A DNA stretch of 64,000 bases from Runella sp. CRIBMP (lineage in GTDB: Bacteria; Bacteroidota; Bacteroidia; Cytophagales; Spirosomataceae), in contig NZ_JAAAKZ010000003.1 of assembly GCF_009905605.1 (NCBI RefSeq), positions 186,001 to 250,000 of the forward strand, given 5' to 3'. The notes under the pieces were generated by a model. That model was not told the DNA's origin and did no database searches. It worked only from the letters and a program-made list of their open reading frames with translations. Below, in pieces: positions 26,821-34,957 of this stretch; position 1 is the stretch's first letter, and every line of letters starts with the position of its first letter. Both the position numbers and the translations under genes were made by a program.

Positions 26821-28173
26821 TTAATTATTTTTTACTTTTGGAATGCCAAGTTGTTCCGCCAATCGGTTGACTTCAGCATAAATCAAGTCTGGCACCGAAG
26901 CATCCCAAACGCTCGGAAGCCCATAGACCATTTGCGAGGACGCGCCTTCGTAGCCACCTTCTTTCAAAATCGTAGCCGACGGAATGTAGCCCATGACATC
27001 GTTGGAGTAGGCCATCACGAATGTGTCTTGTCCGAATCGTTTTTTACATTCAATGGCGTATTCAATGACGAGTTCTCCGCCAAAAATAAACATCGATTGC
27101 TCGCCCAATTTCCACGCTTGCAGCGGGTACGAATACGAAGTGATGAAGGGTTTTCCTTGCTTCATTTCTGACAAAACCCGGGTGGCCCAACGTTTGAGAT
27201 AGGGAATGTTTTCGTTTTGAGTTTTGAGTAACTCCGCTTCCGTAGGCGGAGCCGAAAGCGGCAGTTGTATTTCCGAATAGGCCGTTTTCAACGCGGCCGC
27301 CAAAGGCCGCATGGGCTCTTCAAGCACCCGGTCCACGGCTGCCGCCAATTCCCGTCCGTATTGGCGCGCCAGAGATACGGTGCGTCGAGGCAAGGGGTTT
27401 TGGTCGCCTGCCGCTCCCTGAAAAAACAGCGCCGTTACTTCAGGATGGGCTTTTTCTAATTCCAGTTGGGCAAAACCCGGGAAGTCGCCCGAAAATTGAT
27501 AGAGGTCAAGTACGGTTGGGTGGCAGGCGTACCCAAAGACAATGGCTTTGAGCACTCCTTTGGGTGTGAGTGCTTTGATGACGGGCACGGCATAATCGTT
27601 GGGGCCTTTCAGCTCGGTTTGCTCACGCAAAGCACCTTCTTTATTGTTTCGACGATTCACCTGAAACCGTGTCACGCCGTTTTGAGCAAACAGCTCGACA
27701 GCTTCTAAATCTTTTAGCGCCTGCCCTACCAGTGCAATGACCTGCGCTTCTAATTGGCGCGAATAGCGGTTAATCTTGGCTTGCTCGTTGGCATCCAATG
27801 GATAAATGTCAAGCAAGGCGTCGTCCAATACTGGCCCAGAGTGGGTGTGAGAGCTGTTGAGAATGATTTGCGCGTGGGTCAGTCCAAACTGCCGATTGAG
27901 TTGGGTTCGAATGCGGTCAGACATGGCTTTGGGAAATCCCAGCATATCAGTCGTGACGAGCACGCATTTTTTACCAGTTTCATCTTCTAACGCCAACGCT
28001 TTTGCCCACAAATCGTGCAATTTTCCCTCAGAAGCGTGGGTGCGGGACGCGTAGCCTGCCTGCCAAACAGATTCTTGGGGCGTGATAATTACTTTGGCAA
28101 CGCCTGCCTTCCAGCCTTTTGCCCACGTTGTTGAAATGATTAAAAATCCAATTAGCCACAGGTGTTTTCTCAT
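26821..28173 (-). CDS. Secreted neutral/alkaline ceramidase-like amidase
   Basis: A 450-residue protein with a signal peptide (residues 1-18, cleavage near TWAKG). It matches the N-terminal catalytic domain of neutral/alkaline non-lysosomal ceramidases: GVAKVIITP, KCVLVTTDMLGFP, ILNSSHTHSGP (zinc-ligand His pair) and GYACHPTVL. The C-terminal immunoglobulin-like domain of true ceramidases appears absent or very short. Ceramidases hydrolyse an amide; many Bacteroidota members of this domain family are uncharacterised. Its start overlaps the end of the DegT gene by 4 bp, so the two are co-translated. Confidence 0.8.
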   Translation of the reverse strand: MRKHLWLIGFLIISTTWAKGWKAGVAKVIITPQESVWQAGYASRTHASEGKLHDLWAKALALEDETGKKCVLVTTDMLGFPKAMSDRIRTQLNRQFGLTHAQIILNSSHTHSGPVLDDALLDIYPLDANEQAKINRYSRQLEAQVIALVGQALKDLEAVELFAQNGVTRFQVNRRNNKEGALREQTELKGPNDYAVPVIKALTPKGVLKAIVFGYACHPTVLDLYQFSGDFPGFAQLELEKAHPEVTALFFQGAAGDQNPLPRRTVSLARQYGRELAAAVDRVLEEPMRPLAAALKTAYSEIQLPLSAPPTEAELLKTQNENIPYLKRWATRVLSEMKQGKPFITSYSYPLQAWKLGEQSMFIFGGELVIEYAIECKKRFGQDTFVMAYSNDVMGYIPSATILKEGGYEGASSQMVYGLPSVWDASVPDLIYAEVNRLAEQLGIPKVKNN

Positions 28174-29573
28174 TTGACACTCAAGAGTTTATCGGCGTGG
28201 GTGTAGATTTTTTCGATGGCGTTGGCGATTTCGTCCATGTCTGCCTTCGAGCCTAACAACATGTTTTGCGTAAACCACACGGCCTCTTCGTTGCAAAGGC
28301 GGTCGTTTTGGGGGCAATGGTTGCGCTCTACGTAGCTTTTGAAATCAAGCTGCGTTTTCGGGTACATTTTTTGGAAGTTTTTTGACTGAAACGCGTCGTT
28401 CAGATACGGCATATTATTAAGTGTAGCGTAGCCTTTCGAGCAGGGAATCCCCTCCGCCGACAGTGCTTTCAAGAATGTATCACGTGATAACCCTTTGAAT
28501 CCTTCTTTTTTGTAACGAAAAGGAAAAAGGTGAAACGCCGCGCGCGTCACATTGTCATATAATTTATAGGGAACGATGCCCGGAATCTTCTGAATTTTGG
28601 CTTTCAGGTACGCTGCATTTTCGTTGCGGAGCGTGGTTTCGGCGTCCAATCGTTTGAGTTGGGCCAATCCGATGGCCGCCTGGTATTCGGTAAGTCGCTG
28701 TTTATTTCCCTGAATGATTGTTCCCGCACCAATCACCCCTGAGGCCATGCCGAAGGGGTTGCCGTAGTTATGGTACGAAAAACAGCGGTCCATAAACAAA
28801 TCATTGTTGCTGACAATGGCGCCGCCTTCACCGATGGCTAAGTTCTTGGAATTCTGGAAACTAAAGCAGCCCGCATCCCCAAACGTGCCTACTTGCTTAT
28901 GGTCAATTTCGGCCAAGTGCGCCTGGCAAGCATCTTCAATCACCGCCAGATTATGCTTTTTGGCAATGGCTAAAATCGCAGGCATATTGGCGGGTAAACC
29001 CAAAATATGCACTGGGATGATGGCTTTGGTGCGAGGGGTAATTTTGGCTTCAATTTTGGCGGGGTCAATCTGAAATGTTTCGGGGTCAACGTCCACAAAA
29101 ACGGGCATGGCTCCAGTCGCAATGACGGGTGCTACTGTGCCGATAAAAGTATAAGGAGGAATCAATACCTCGTCGCCGCCGCGAATATCCAACTGCATCA
29201 AGGCCGTTATGAGTGCATTGGTGCCGTTTACGACCGCCAGTGCTCGTTTTGTTCCGACGGTTTGGGCCCATTTGGCTTCAAATTCGTTGACCACATTTGC
29301 CCTTGACCAAACACCACTTCTTATGACTTCGAGAAGTTGTTTTTCGTCGGTTTCAGGTTTCCATATCGGCCAAATGGGCCAACCTTGGGTTCGTACAGGC
29401 TTTCCACCCAATAAGGCTGGTGGCTCGGCCAACGAAAAGGAGGGCGTAATAGAAGGTTTGGTAGGCTGATTTGCAACAGTTCTGGAGAGAACAGAAGGCG
29501 TCAGTACTGCCCCTAAGCCCGTCAATGAATTTCGTTTCAGGAATTCACGTCTTGAAAAATGGTTGGAAGGCAT
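28170..29573 (-). CDS. Tat-signal DegT/DnrJ/EryC1-family PLP aminotransferase
   Basis: A sugar-aminotransferase fold protein, 467 residues from the ATG at 29573 (the frame extends to a TTG at 29597 inside a hairpin, so it was not used). The N-terminus SRREFLKRNSLTGLGAVL is a twin-arginine signal, unusual for this normally cytoplasmic family. PLP motifs are NGTNALITAL, IEDACQAHLAE and SFQNSKNLAIGEGGA, where the Lys (residue 243) is the Schiff-base residue. Family members aminate keto sugars such as nucleotide-linked or inositol-type ketoses. It is flanked by a ceramidase-like gene (4-bp overlap) and a Tat Gfo/Idh gene upstream. Confidence 0.86.
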   Translation of the reverse strand: MPSNHFSRREFLKRNSLTGLGAVLTPSVLSRTVANQPTKPSITPSFSLAEPPALLGGKPVRTQGWPIWPIWKPETDEKQLLEVIRSGVWSRANVVNEFEAKWAQTVGTKRALAVVNGTNALITALMQLDIRGGDEVLIPPYTFIGTVAPVIATGAMPVFVDVDPETFQIDPAKIEAKITPRTKAIIPVHILGLPANMPAILAIAKKHNLAVIEDACQAHLAEIDHKQVGTFGDAGCFSFQNSKNLAIGEGGAIVSNNDLFMDRCFSYHNYGNPFGMASGVIGAGTIIQGNKQRLTEYQAAIGLAQLKRLDAETTLRNENAAYLKAKIQKIPGIVPYKLYDNVTRAAFHLFPFRYKKEGFKGLSRDTFLKALSAEGIPCSKGYATLNNMPYLNDAFQSKNFQKMYPKTQLDFKSYVERNHCPQNDRLCNEEAVWFTQNMLLGSKADMDEIANAIEKIYTHADKLLSVK

Positions 29574-29590
29574 ATCGCTTAATTTTAGCT

Positions 29591-29615
29591 TTTCCAAGGT
29601 TCAAAACCTTGGAAA
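29591..29615 (+). repeat. Short perfect hairpin between the Gfo/Idh and DegT genes
   Basis: TTTCCAAGGTT (29591-29601) and AACCTTGGAAA (29605-29615), loop CAA. It lies inside the 63-bp gap of the presumed operon, just upstream of the DegT start. Confidence 0.8.
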
Positions 29616-29636
29616 GGTTGTTTATAGATTCAATGA

Positions 29637-30647
29637 CTATTTACGAGCTTTTTTCATTACGCTTTCGAGCATAACGACGGCACCACCTTGTCGTTTACTT
29701 TCGTCGGCGGCTTCCATAAAGGCAAAGATTTCGATGGTTTCTTCGGGTGATACGGGAAGGTTGCCTGTTTCAAAATAGTTGACAATGTCTTTCAACAGAG
29801 GTTCGTAGCCACCGTAGGGGCCCAGTACAATGTTGCCGTTTTTGGTGTAAACTGTGCCGCCGTAGTCGTGTTTGCCCGTGCGCGTGCCGCGAAACGTGCC
29901 CACGCGCCCGTCGGCCCAAGTGCCAATCACAATGTCGGTGCCTTCATTGTGCACGCGGCTAACTTGCTTGCAACCCGTCCCCATGACGGTGTATAGTGTT
30001 TCGACGCCGTGGATGCCGTACCAAAACAAATCTGGGTGCGTTTTTTCGAGTACCGCTGGGCTAAATGTGTCGGCTCCTACCACGATACTTTTATCCACTT
30101 TTTCCACGCCTTTGATGTGCCGAAGTGATGAGGCCGAAAATAGGGGGATGTTGTATTTTTTGGAAGCCTCAAAAATAGCGATGGTATCCGAAAGCGAAGC
30201 CGCAATAGGTTTGTCAATAAAAACGCGCTTACCTGCTTTGAGTACCTGAACGGCCTGTTCGAGGTGAAGGCGGCCATCATTGGTTTCCAGCAAAACTACA
30301 TCCACTTTTTTGAGTAAATCAGCGATAGAGTCGACGATTTCTACATTCTGCTTTTTGACTTCTTCGGTATAGGCAGGAACACGTTTGGTGCTGCTTTCGA
30401 TGTCTTTGCTGCCTTGTGGGTAGGCCGCCACTACTTTATACCCTAAAAAATCAGCGCTTGCATCGGGTGCATTGAGGGCTTTCACAAAAGCTGTGCTATG
30501 GGAAGTATCCAAGCCGATGATGCCGACACGTTTTCCAGCGGCCGCTGGTTGAGCGTTTGCCCATTCGGGGCGAAGGATACCGAGCGCTAAACTGCCAAGT
30601 GCCGCATTTTTGACAAATTTTCTTCGGCCTTGTATTGAATTTTGCAT
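29637..30647 (-). CDS. Tat-exported Gfo/Idh/MocA oxidoreductase
   Basis: A 336-residue protein with a twin-arginine signal (GRRKFVKNAALGSLALGI, residues about 7-24; cleavage near ANAQ). The Rossmann start is KRVGIIGLDTSHSTAF, a variant lacking the third Gly of GxGxxG that is seen in one Gfo/Idh branch. DKPIAAS corresponds to the catalytic EKP motif. The C-terminal part is shorter than in classical members. It is the first gene of the minus-strand set with DegT and the ceramidase-like gene. Redox of a sugar hydroxyl to a ketone for the adjacent aminotransferase is a plausible role, but inferred. Confidence 0.83.
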   Translation of the reverse strand: MQNSIQGRRKFVKNAALGSLALGILRPEWANAQPAAAGKRVGIIGLDTSHSTAFVKALNAPDASADFLGYKVVAAYPQGSKDIESSTKRVPAYTEEVKKQNVEIVDSIADLLKKVDVVLLETNDGRLHLEQAVQVLKAGKRVFIDKPIAASLSDTIAIFEASKKYNIPLFSASSLRHIKGVEKVDKSIVVGADTFSPAVLEKTHPDLFWYGIHGVETLYTVMGTGCKQVSRVHNEGTDIVIGTWADGRVGTFRGTRTGKHDYGGTVYTKNGNIVLGPYGGYEPLLKDIVNYFETGNLPVSPEETIEIFAFMEAADESKRQGGAVVMLESVMKKARK

Positions 30648-30744
30648 GATAAACGATTGAGGTTTAAGAAATAGACAATCAATATATCTATATTTAGTAA
30701 GTCATTTCGTACTATCGCAACGAAATTTTAAGAGAGAAATTTTT

Positions 30745-30777
30745 TAACTTTACAAAGTTAGTTAAAATTTGTTTACA
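30745..30777 (+). promoter_or_regulatory. Candidate operator/promoter between divergent Gfo/Idh and gntR genes
   Basis: TAACTTTACAAAGTTA (30745-30760) is a 16-bp palindrome with 7-bp arms. Read on the minus strand it contains TAACTTTG (30760-30753), an exact TAnnTTTG -7 box for the Gfo/Idh gene; no good -33 element is visible. Nearby TTTGTTTACA (30768-30777) repeats the core of the susC operator. Confidence 0.5.
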
Positions 30778-30804
30778 TTTTTGTCCAAAATTAGATTACA
30801 AAAA

Positions 30805-31443
30805 ATGAAGATAGACTCGCTTGCCAACAAAGTATACAGTGAACTTAGAAAAAAAATCCTGTCGAATCAACTGGTGTCGGGCACGAGGCTTAAAGAAGAT
30901 ATATGGGCCAAACGACTGGATGTAAACCGAATGGCGGTACGCGAGGCGTTGACGAGGCTTTTGGGGGAGCAGTTGATTGAAACGGGCGAAAAAGGCGGCT
31001 ATTTTGTGAAATCAATGAGTGTAGAAGATGTACGGCAAATACGTGAACTGCGAGAGATTCTTGAATTGGGAGCTATTCGGTTAGCGATTCAGAAAATTGA
31101 CGAAAAAGGAATTCAAAAATTGGAAGAAATATGCAATGATTTTACCTCAATGGTGGAGCGCGGATATTTTGGAGGCGCCTGTGAGGCAGATGTTAAGTTT
31201 CATGAAACTATCATTGATTCGGCACAGAATGATAAATTGAAGGATATTTACGAAATAAGCAACATTCCGCTCTTTCACCAGAAGCTCGGGAAGTCGCAAA
31301 CGCACATGGACGATTATGAATTGACGGACCAAGAGCATCGACAGTTGCTGAAAGCAATCAAAGAAAAGGACGTTAAACTTGCTGAAGAAACGCTTACCAA
31401 GCACCTCCTTCGCGGCGAAGTAGAGGCCCTGGAGTTGGATTAA
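30805..31443 (+). CDS. GntR/FadR-family transcriptional regulator
   Basis: A 212-residue DNA-binding protein. A winged-helix domain spans about residues 1-70 (SLANKVYSELRKKILSNQLVSG to VNRMAVREALTRLL), followed by an all-helical FCD ligand-binding domain with RELREILELGAIRLA, DVKFHETII and DQEHRQLLKAI. FCD domains bind acidic effectors such as sugar acids, often with a metal held by Asp and His residues, both present here. The ATG at 30805 was preferred to a TTG at 30769. It is followed by its own terminator and then the susC operator, so it probably controls the catabolic locus downstream. Confidence 0.92.
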   Translation: MKIDSLANKVYSELRKKILSNQLVSGTRLKEDIWAKRLDVNRMAVREALTRLLGEQLIETGEKGGYFVKSMSVEDVRQIRELREILELGAIRLAIQKIDEKGIQKLEEICNDFTSMVERGYFGGACEADVKFHETIIDSAQNDKLKDIYEISNIPLFHQKLGKSQTHMDDYELTDQEHRQLLKAIKEKDVKLAEETLTKHLLRGEVEALELD

Positions 31444-31475
31444 TTTCTCTCTTATTTCAACGTTGGATTGACTCG

Positions 31476-31513
31476 CCCGCGATGCTGAAGCTATTTCAGC
31501 GTCGCGGGTTTTT
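31476..31513 (+). terminator. Strong terminator after the GntR-family gene
   Basis: CCCGCGATGCTGAA (31476-31489) pairs with TTCAGCGTCGCGGG (31495-31508), 14 pairs including one G-U, followed by TTTTTC. Confidence 0.92.
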
Positions 31514-31603
31514 CTTTGATCATCTAAATCTTCAGGGTGTAATGCAGAATTGCTGGAAATCGCTGAAATGTTGGTATTCACAAAAAAAATAATAACAACT
31601 TTT

Positions 31604-31638
31604 TTTGTTTACAAAAATATAGTTTCTTTGTAAACAAA
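31604..31638 (+). promoter_or_regulatory. Predicted tandem GntR-type operator upstream of susC
   Basis: TTTGTTTACAAA (31604-31615) and TTTGTAAACAAA (31627-31638) are perfect inverted copies, and each is itself a TTTGT-NN-ACAAA palindrome. Centre-to-centre spacing is 23 bp, about two helical turns. The GT-Nx-AC core fits the general GntR-family operator pattern. The remaining leader to the susC ATG (31639-31778) shows no other clear site. Confidence 0.6.
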
Positions 31639-31778
31639 TTCGCCAACTATTCATTGGGTGTCGTGATCGGATTACTTAATGCGCTCTGGTGGATTTGCCA
31701 AGAATAATCAACTCACTAAAATTACATTCGCACAAACCCTATTCAGTAGTAACTTTTTCCTTAAACAACATTCTACAC

Positions 31779-34700
31779 ATGAACAACTTTTTCCTACTCC
31801 GAAAAAAAGGGGTAAGTATGCTATTGCTTTGCTTGCTTACGTCCATTGCGGTGTACGCTCAAACCTCCATAACGGGGAAAGTGGTGGGTTCTGATGACTC
31901 GCAACCCATCGCGGGCGCTACTGTTTTAATCAAAGGAAATACGACCAACGGAGCCATCACGGCCGCCGACGGTACGTTTAAATTATCGGCGGGTCCGAAT
32001 GCGGTATTGGTTGTTTCGTACATTGGCTACCAACTTCAGGAAATCCCCGTAGGAAATCAAACAACCTTTAACATCTCCTTGATGCCATCGAGCACTACGC
32101 TTGGCGAAGTGGTGGTGACGGGTTATTCGTCGGAACGAAAAAAGGACATTACAGGCTCTGTATCGGTCGTTGATGTGAAAGCACTGAAGTCAATTCCTGC
32201 GGGTTCGGCGGTGCAAGCCCTTCAGGGCCAAGCGGCAGGTGTAACGGTGCTGAGTTCGGGAGCACCGGGAAGCCCGAGCAATATTTTTGTGCGGGGCATC
32301 ACGTCTTTCGGAAATACCCAGCCCTTAGTATTGGTAGATGGTGTGCAGGCCGAACTCAACGACGTAAGTGCCGACGACGTTGAGTCTATTCAAGTCCTGA
32401 AAGATGCGGGGGCGGCAGCCATTTATGGGGTGCGCGGTTCTAACGGCGTAATCGTAGTAACTACCAAAAAAGGTAAGTCAGGACAGCCGACCATTTCGTA
32501 CGATGCTTACTACGGTAATCAACAGCCGTTGCAGGGAAATGTCTTCAATTTGCTCAATTCACAGGATTTCGCCCGTTTAACCAAAGTCGCTTATCCAAGC
32601 ACGGGCCTGTTTCAAAATGGTCTTCCTGACTTTACGTATAGAGGTCCGGGTGCCACGGGCGTGGGCAATGCTGGTAGCCCTGCCGTAGACCCTTCCAAGT
32701 ATAATTTTGACGCCGCTAATCCTGGGGCCAATTACCTGATTCAATCTGTCAACAAAACAGGGACCGATTGGTTTCATGAATTGTTTAAAAATGCACCCAT
32801 GACCAGCCACAACCTAACGGCAAGCGGCGGGACCGACAAGTCTAACTACATGGTTTCGTTGGGGTATTTCAACCAACAGGGTACAATGCTGAAAAGCTAC
32901 CTAGAGCGTTATTCGGCAAGAATAAATACGCAGTTTAAGGTTAAGAACAACGTTCGGATTGGCGAAAATCTTTATATTTTCTACAAGAAAAACCCCGGTT
33001 TTGATAACCTAAGTACTGGAAACCCCATCGCATGGACCTACCGCGCCATGCCGACGATTCCCGTCTATGACATCAAAGGCAACTTTGCCGGAACCTTCGC
33101 CGGACCCGAGTTGGGAAGCTCTTCCAATCCCGTGGCGGTGCAGATGAATACCGTCAATAACAAAACCAACGCGTGGAATGCCGTAGGAAATGTGTACGCA
33201 GAAGTAGATTTTCTGAAGCACTTTACGGCCCGCACCAGTTTTGGCGGAAGTATTGATAATCAGTATGCTACCAACTTTACGTTTACGCCATACAACAATT
33301 CTGAAGGAAATACCAACCCCAATTCTTTCTCGGAAATTGCGCTTTACAACAGCAATACTATGTGGACCAATACGCTTTCGTATACCAACGCATTTGGCAA
33401 ACATAACCTGAAAGTAATCGTCGGTTCGGAAGCTATTCGCAACTACGGACGCTACATGATTGGCTCAGCCAGCCGATTGTTTTCCACCAATTTTGACTAC
33501 CTGAGCCTTTCTAACGGAACCACTAATATCACCAACGCCAGTAGCGCATACAACAACACGCTGTTTTCTATTTTCAGTCGTTTGGATTATGCTTACAACG
33601 ACAAATACTTAGTGGGCGTCACGGTGCGTCGCGATGGCTCGTCGCGCTTTGGGTCAAATCGCCGTTACGGAACCTTCCCGTCGGTATCGGTAGGCTGGCG
33701 TTTGACTGGCGAGGAATTTTTGAAGGATGTGACTTGGTTGAATGAATTGAAACTGAGAGCCAGCTACGGGGTATTGGGTTCTCAAAACAACGTAAGTCCG
33801 CAAAATGCCTACACGCTCTTTGGCGGAACATTTGCCAATTCTTATTATGACATTGGCGGGAATGGTTCGTTGGCGCAGGGTTTTGCCCAAACCAGCATTG
33901 GAAATCCAAATACAGGATGGGAAGAAAACATCGTGACCAACGCTGGCTTGGACGCGACGATTTTGAACAACAAACTGGACGTTTCGTTTGAATACTACCA
34001 AAAATCTATCAACGGATTGTTGTTTACCCAACCTTTGCCAGCTACGGCGGGCGGAGCCACGGCTCCAACGGTCAACATCGGTGACATTCGTAACAAAGGG
34101 GTGGATTTGGCGCTCAACTATCGTCAAACCATCAACCCGAGTCTCAAATTCAATATCGGTGCCAACATTACCACCTACAAAAATGAAGTGGTCCACATCC
34201 CCGGACCGGGCTATTTTGACGGAGCCAACACCCAAAATATGGGAAATGTGGTCAGAAATCAGGTGGGTCAGCCTGTCAGCTCTTATTTTGGGTATCAGGT
34301 GCTGGGTATTTTCAAAAATGATGCTGAAGTAACGGCGTCTCCTACCCAAAGCGGCGCGGCTCCCGGGCGCTTTAAATATGCTGACATCAACGGTGACAAT
34401 AAAATCGACGCGACCGATCGTACATTTCTGGGCAGTCCTAATCCTGACTTTACGTATGGTATCAATTTGGGTGTAACCTATCGCAATTTTGATTTCTCCA
34501 CGATTTTGTACGGCTCGCAGGGCAACGAAATCTATAACACCATTCGGTCGTTTACGCACTTTTTCAGTACCTACGTAGGCGCAAAAAGCAATGACCTGCT
34601 TAATGCTTGGACGCCCGAAAATCCGAACAGTTCGATTCCTAAAATTGAGTCAACGGGTTCGTTCAGTTCTTCGGGGGTTTCTAATTCTTTTTACGTAGAA

Positions 34701-34943
34701 AACGGCTCGTTCCTCAAAATGCGTTCGTTGATGATTGGCTACACGGTACAACCGGCCATTCTGAAAAAATTCGGATTGAACAAGCTGCGGGTATACGCCC
34801 AGGGAGCCAACTTGTTTACGCTGACCAAATACACTGGCTTAGACCCCGAATTGAGCGGAAACAGTTCGGCGTTTGGGATTGATTACGCCAACTATCCCAA
34901 CAATCAGAAGAACTTCATCCTTGGACTTAATCTCTCCTTCTAA
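31779..34943 (+). CDS. SusC/RagA-family TonB-dependent outer-membrane transporter
   Basis: Imports glycan oligomers with its SusD partner across the outer membrane. From the ATG at 31779 the protein has 1054 residues with a signal peptide ending VYAQT. A carboxypeptidase-D-like regulatory domain (ITGKVVGSDDSQPIAGATV to LMPSS) is followed by the SusC-type TonB-linked motif LGEVVVTGYSSERKKDITGSV, the plug (RGITSFGNTQPLVLVDGV, VLKDAGAAAIYGVRGSNGV) and a long beta barrel ending FILGLNLSF. Length is normal. Directly followed by susD (14 bp). Confidence 0.95.
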   Translation: MNNFFLLRKKGVSMLLLCLLTSIAVYAQTSITGKVVGSDDSQPIAGATVLIKGNTTNGAITAADGTFKLSAGPNAVLVVSYIGYQLQEIPVGNQTTFNISLMPSSTTLGEVVVTGYSSERKKDITGSVSVVDVKALKSIPAGSAVQALQGQAAGVTVLSSGAPGSPSNIFVRGITSFGNTQPLVLVDGVQAELNDVSADDVESIQVLKDAGAAAIYGVRGSNGVIVVTTKKGKSGQPTISYDAYYGNQQPLQGNVFNLLNSQDFARLTKVAYPSTGLFQNGLPDFTYRGPGATGVGNAGSPAVDPSKYNFDAANPGANYLIQSVNKTGTDWFHELFKNAPMTSHNLTASGGTDKSNYMVSLGYFNQQGTMLKSYLERYSARINTQFKVKNNVRIGENLYIFYKKNPGFDNLSTGNPIAWTYRAMPTIPVYDIKGNFAGTFAGPELGSSSNPVAVQMNTVNNKTNAWNAVGNVYAEVDFLKHFTARTSFGGSIDNQYATNFTFTPYNNSEGNTNPNSFSEIALYNSNTMWTNTLSYTNAFGKHNLKVIVGSEAIRNYGRYMIGSASRLFSTNFDYLSLSNGTTNITNASSAYNNTLFSIFSRLDYAYNDKYLVGVTVRRDGSSRFGSNRRYGTFPSVSVGWRLTGEEFLKDVTWLNELKLRASYGVLGSQNNVSPQNAYTLFGGTFANSYYDIGGNGSLAQGFAQTSIGNPNTGWEENIVTNAGLDATILNNKLDVSFEYYQKSINGLLFTQPLPATAGGATAPTVNIGDIRNKGVDLALNYRQTINPSLKFNIGANITTYKNEVVHIPGPGYFDGANTQNMGNVVRNQVGQPVSSYFGYQVLGIFKNDAEVTASPTQSGAAPGRFKYADINGDNKIDATDRTFLGSPNPDFTYGINLGVTYRNFDFSTILYGSQGNEIYNTIRSFTHFFSTYVGAKSNDLLNAWTPENPNSSIPKIESTGSFSSSGVSNSFYVENGSFLKMRSLMIGYTVQPAILKKFGLNKLRVYAQGANLFTLTKYTGLDPELSGNSSAFGIDYANYPNNQKNFILGLNLSF

Positions 34944-34957
34944 AAACTTTGACTCAC

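Noticed and set aside
30769-30804. TTG start of the GntR-family protein
   Set aside because: It overlaps the predicted operator, and the winged-helix domain starts right after the ATG at 30805.
33654-34559. Open frame of 301 codons antisense to susC
   Set aside because: Antisense shadow of the conserved beta-barrel region; no domain, no ribosome-binding site.
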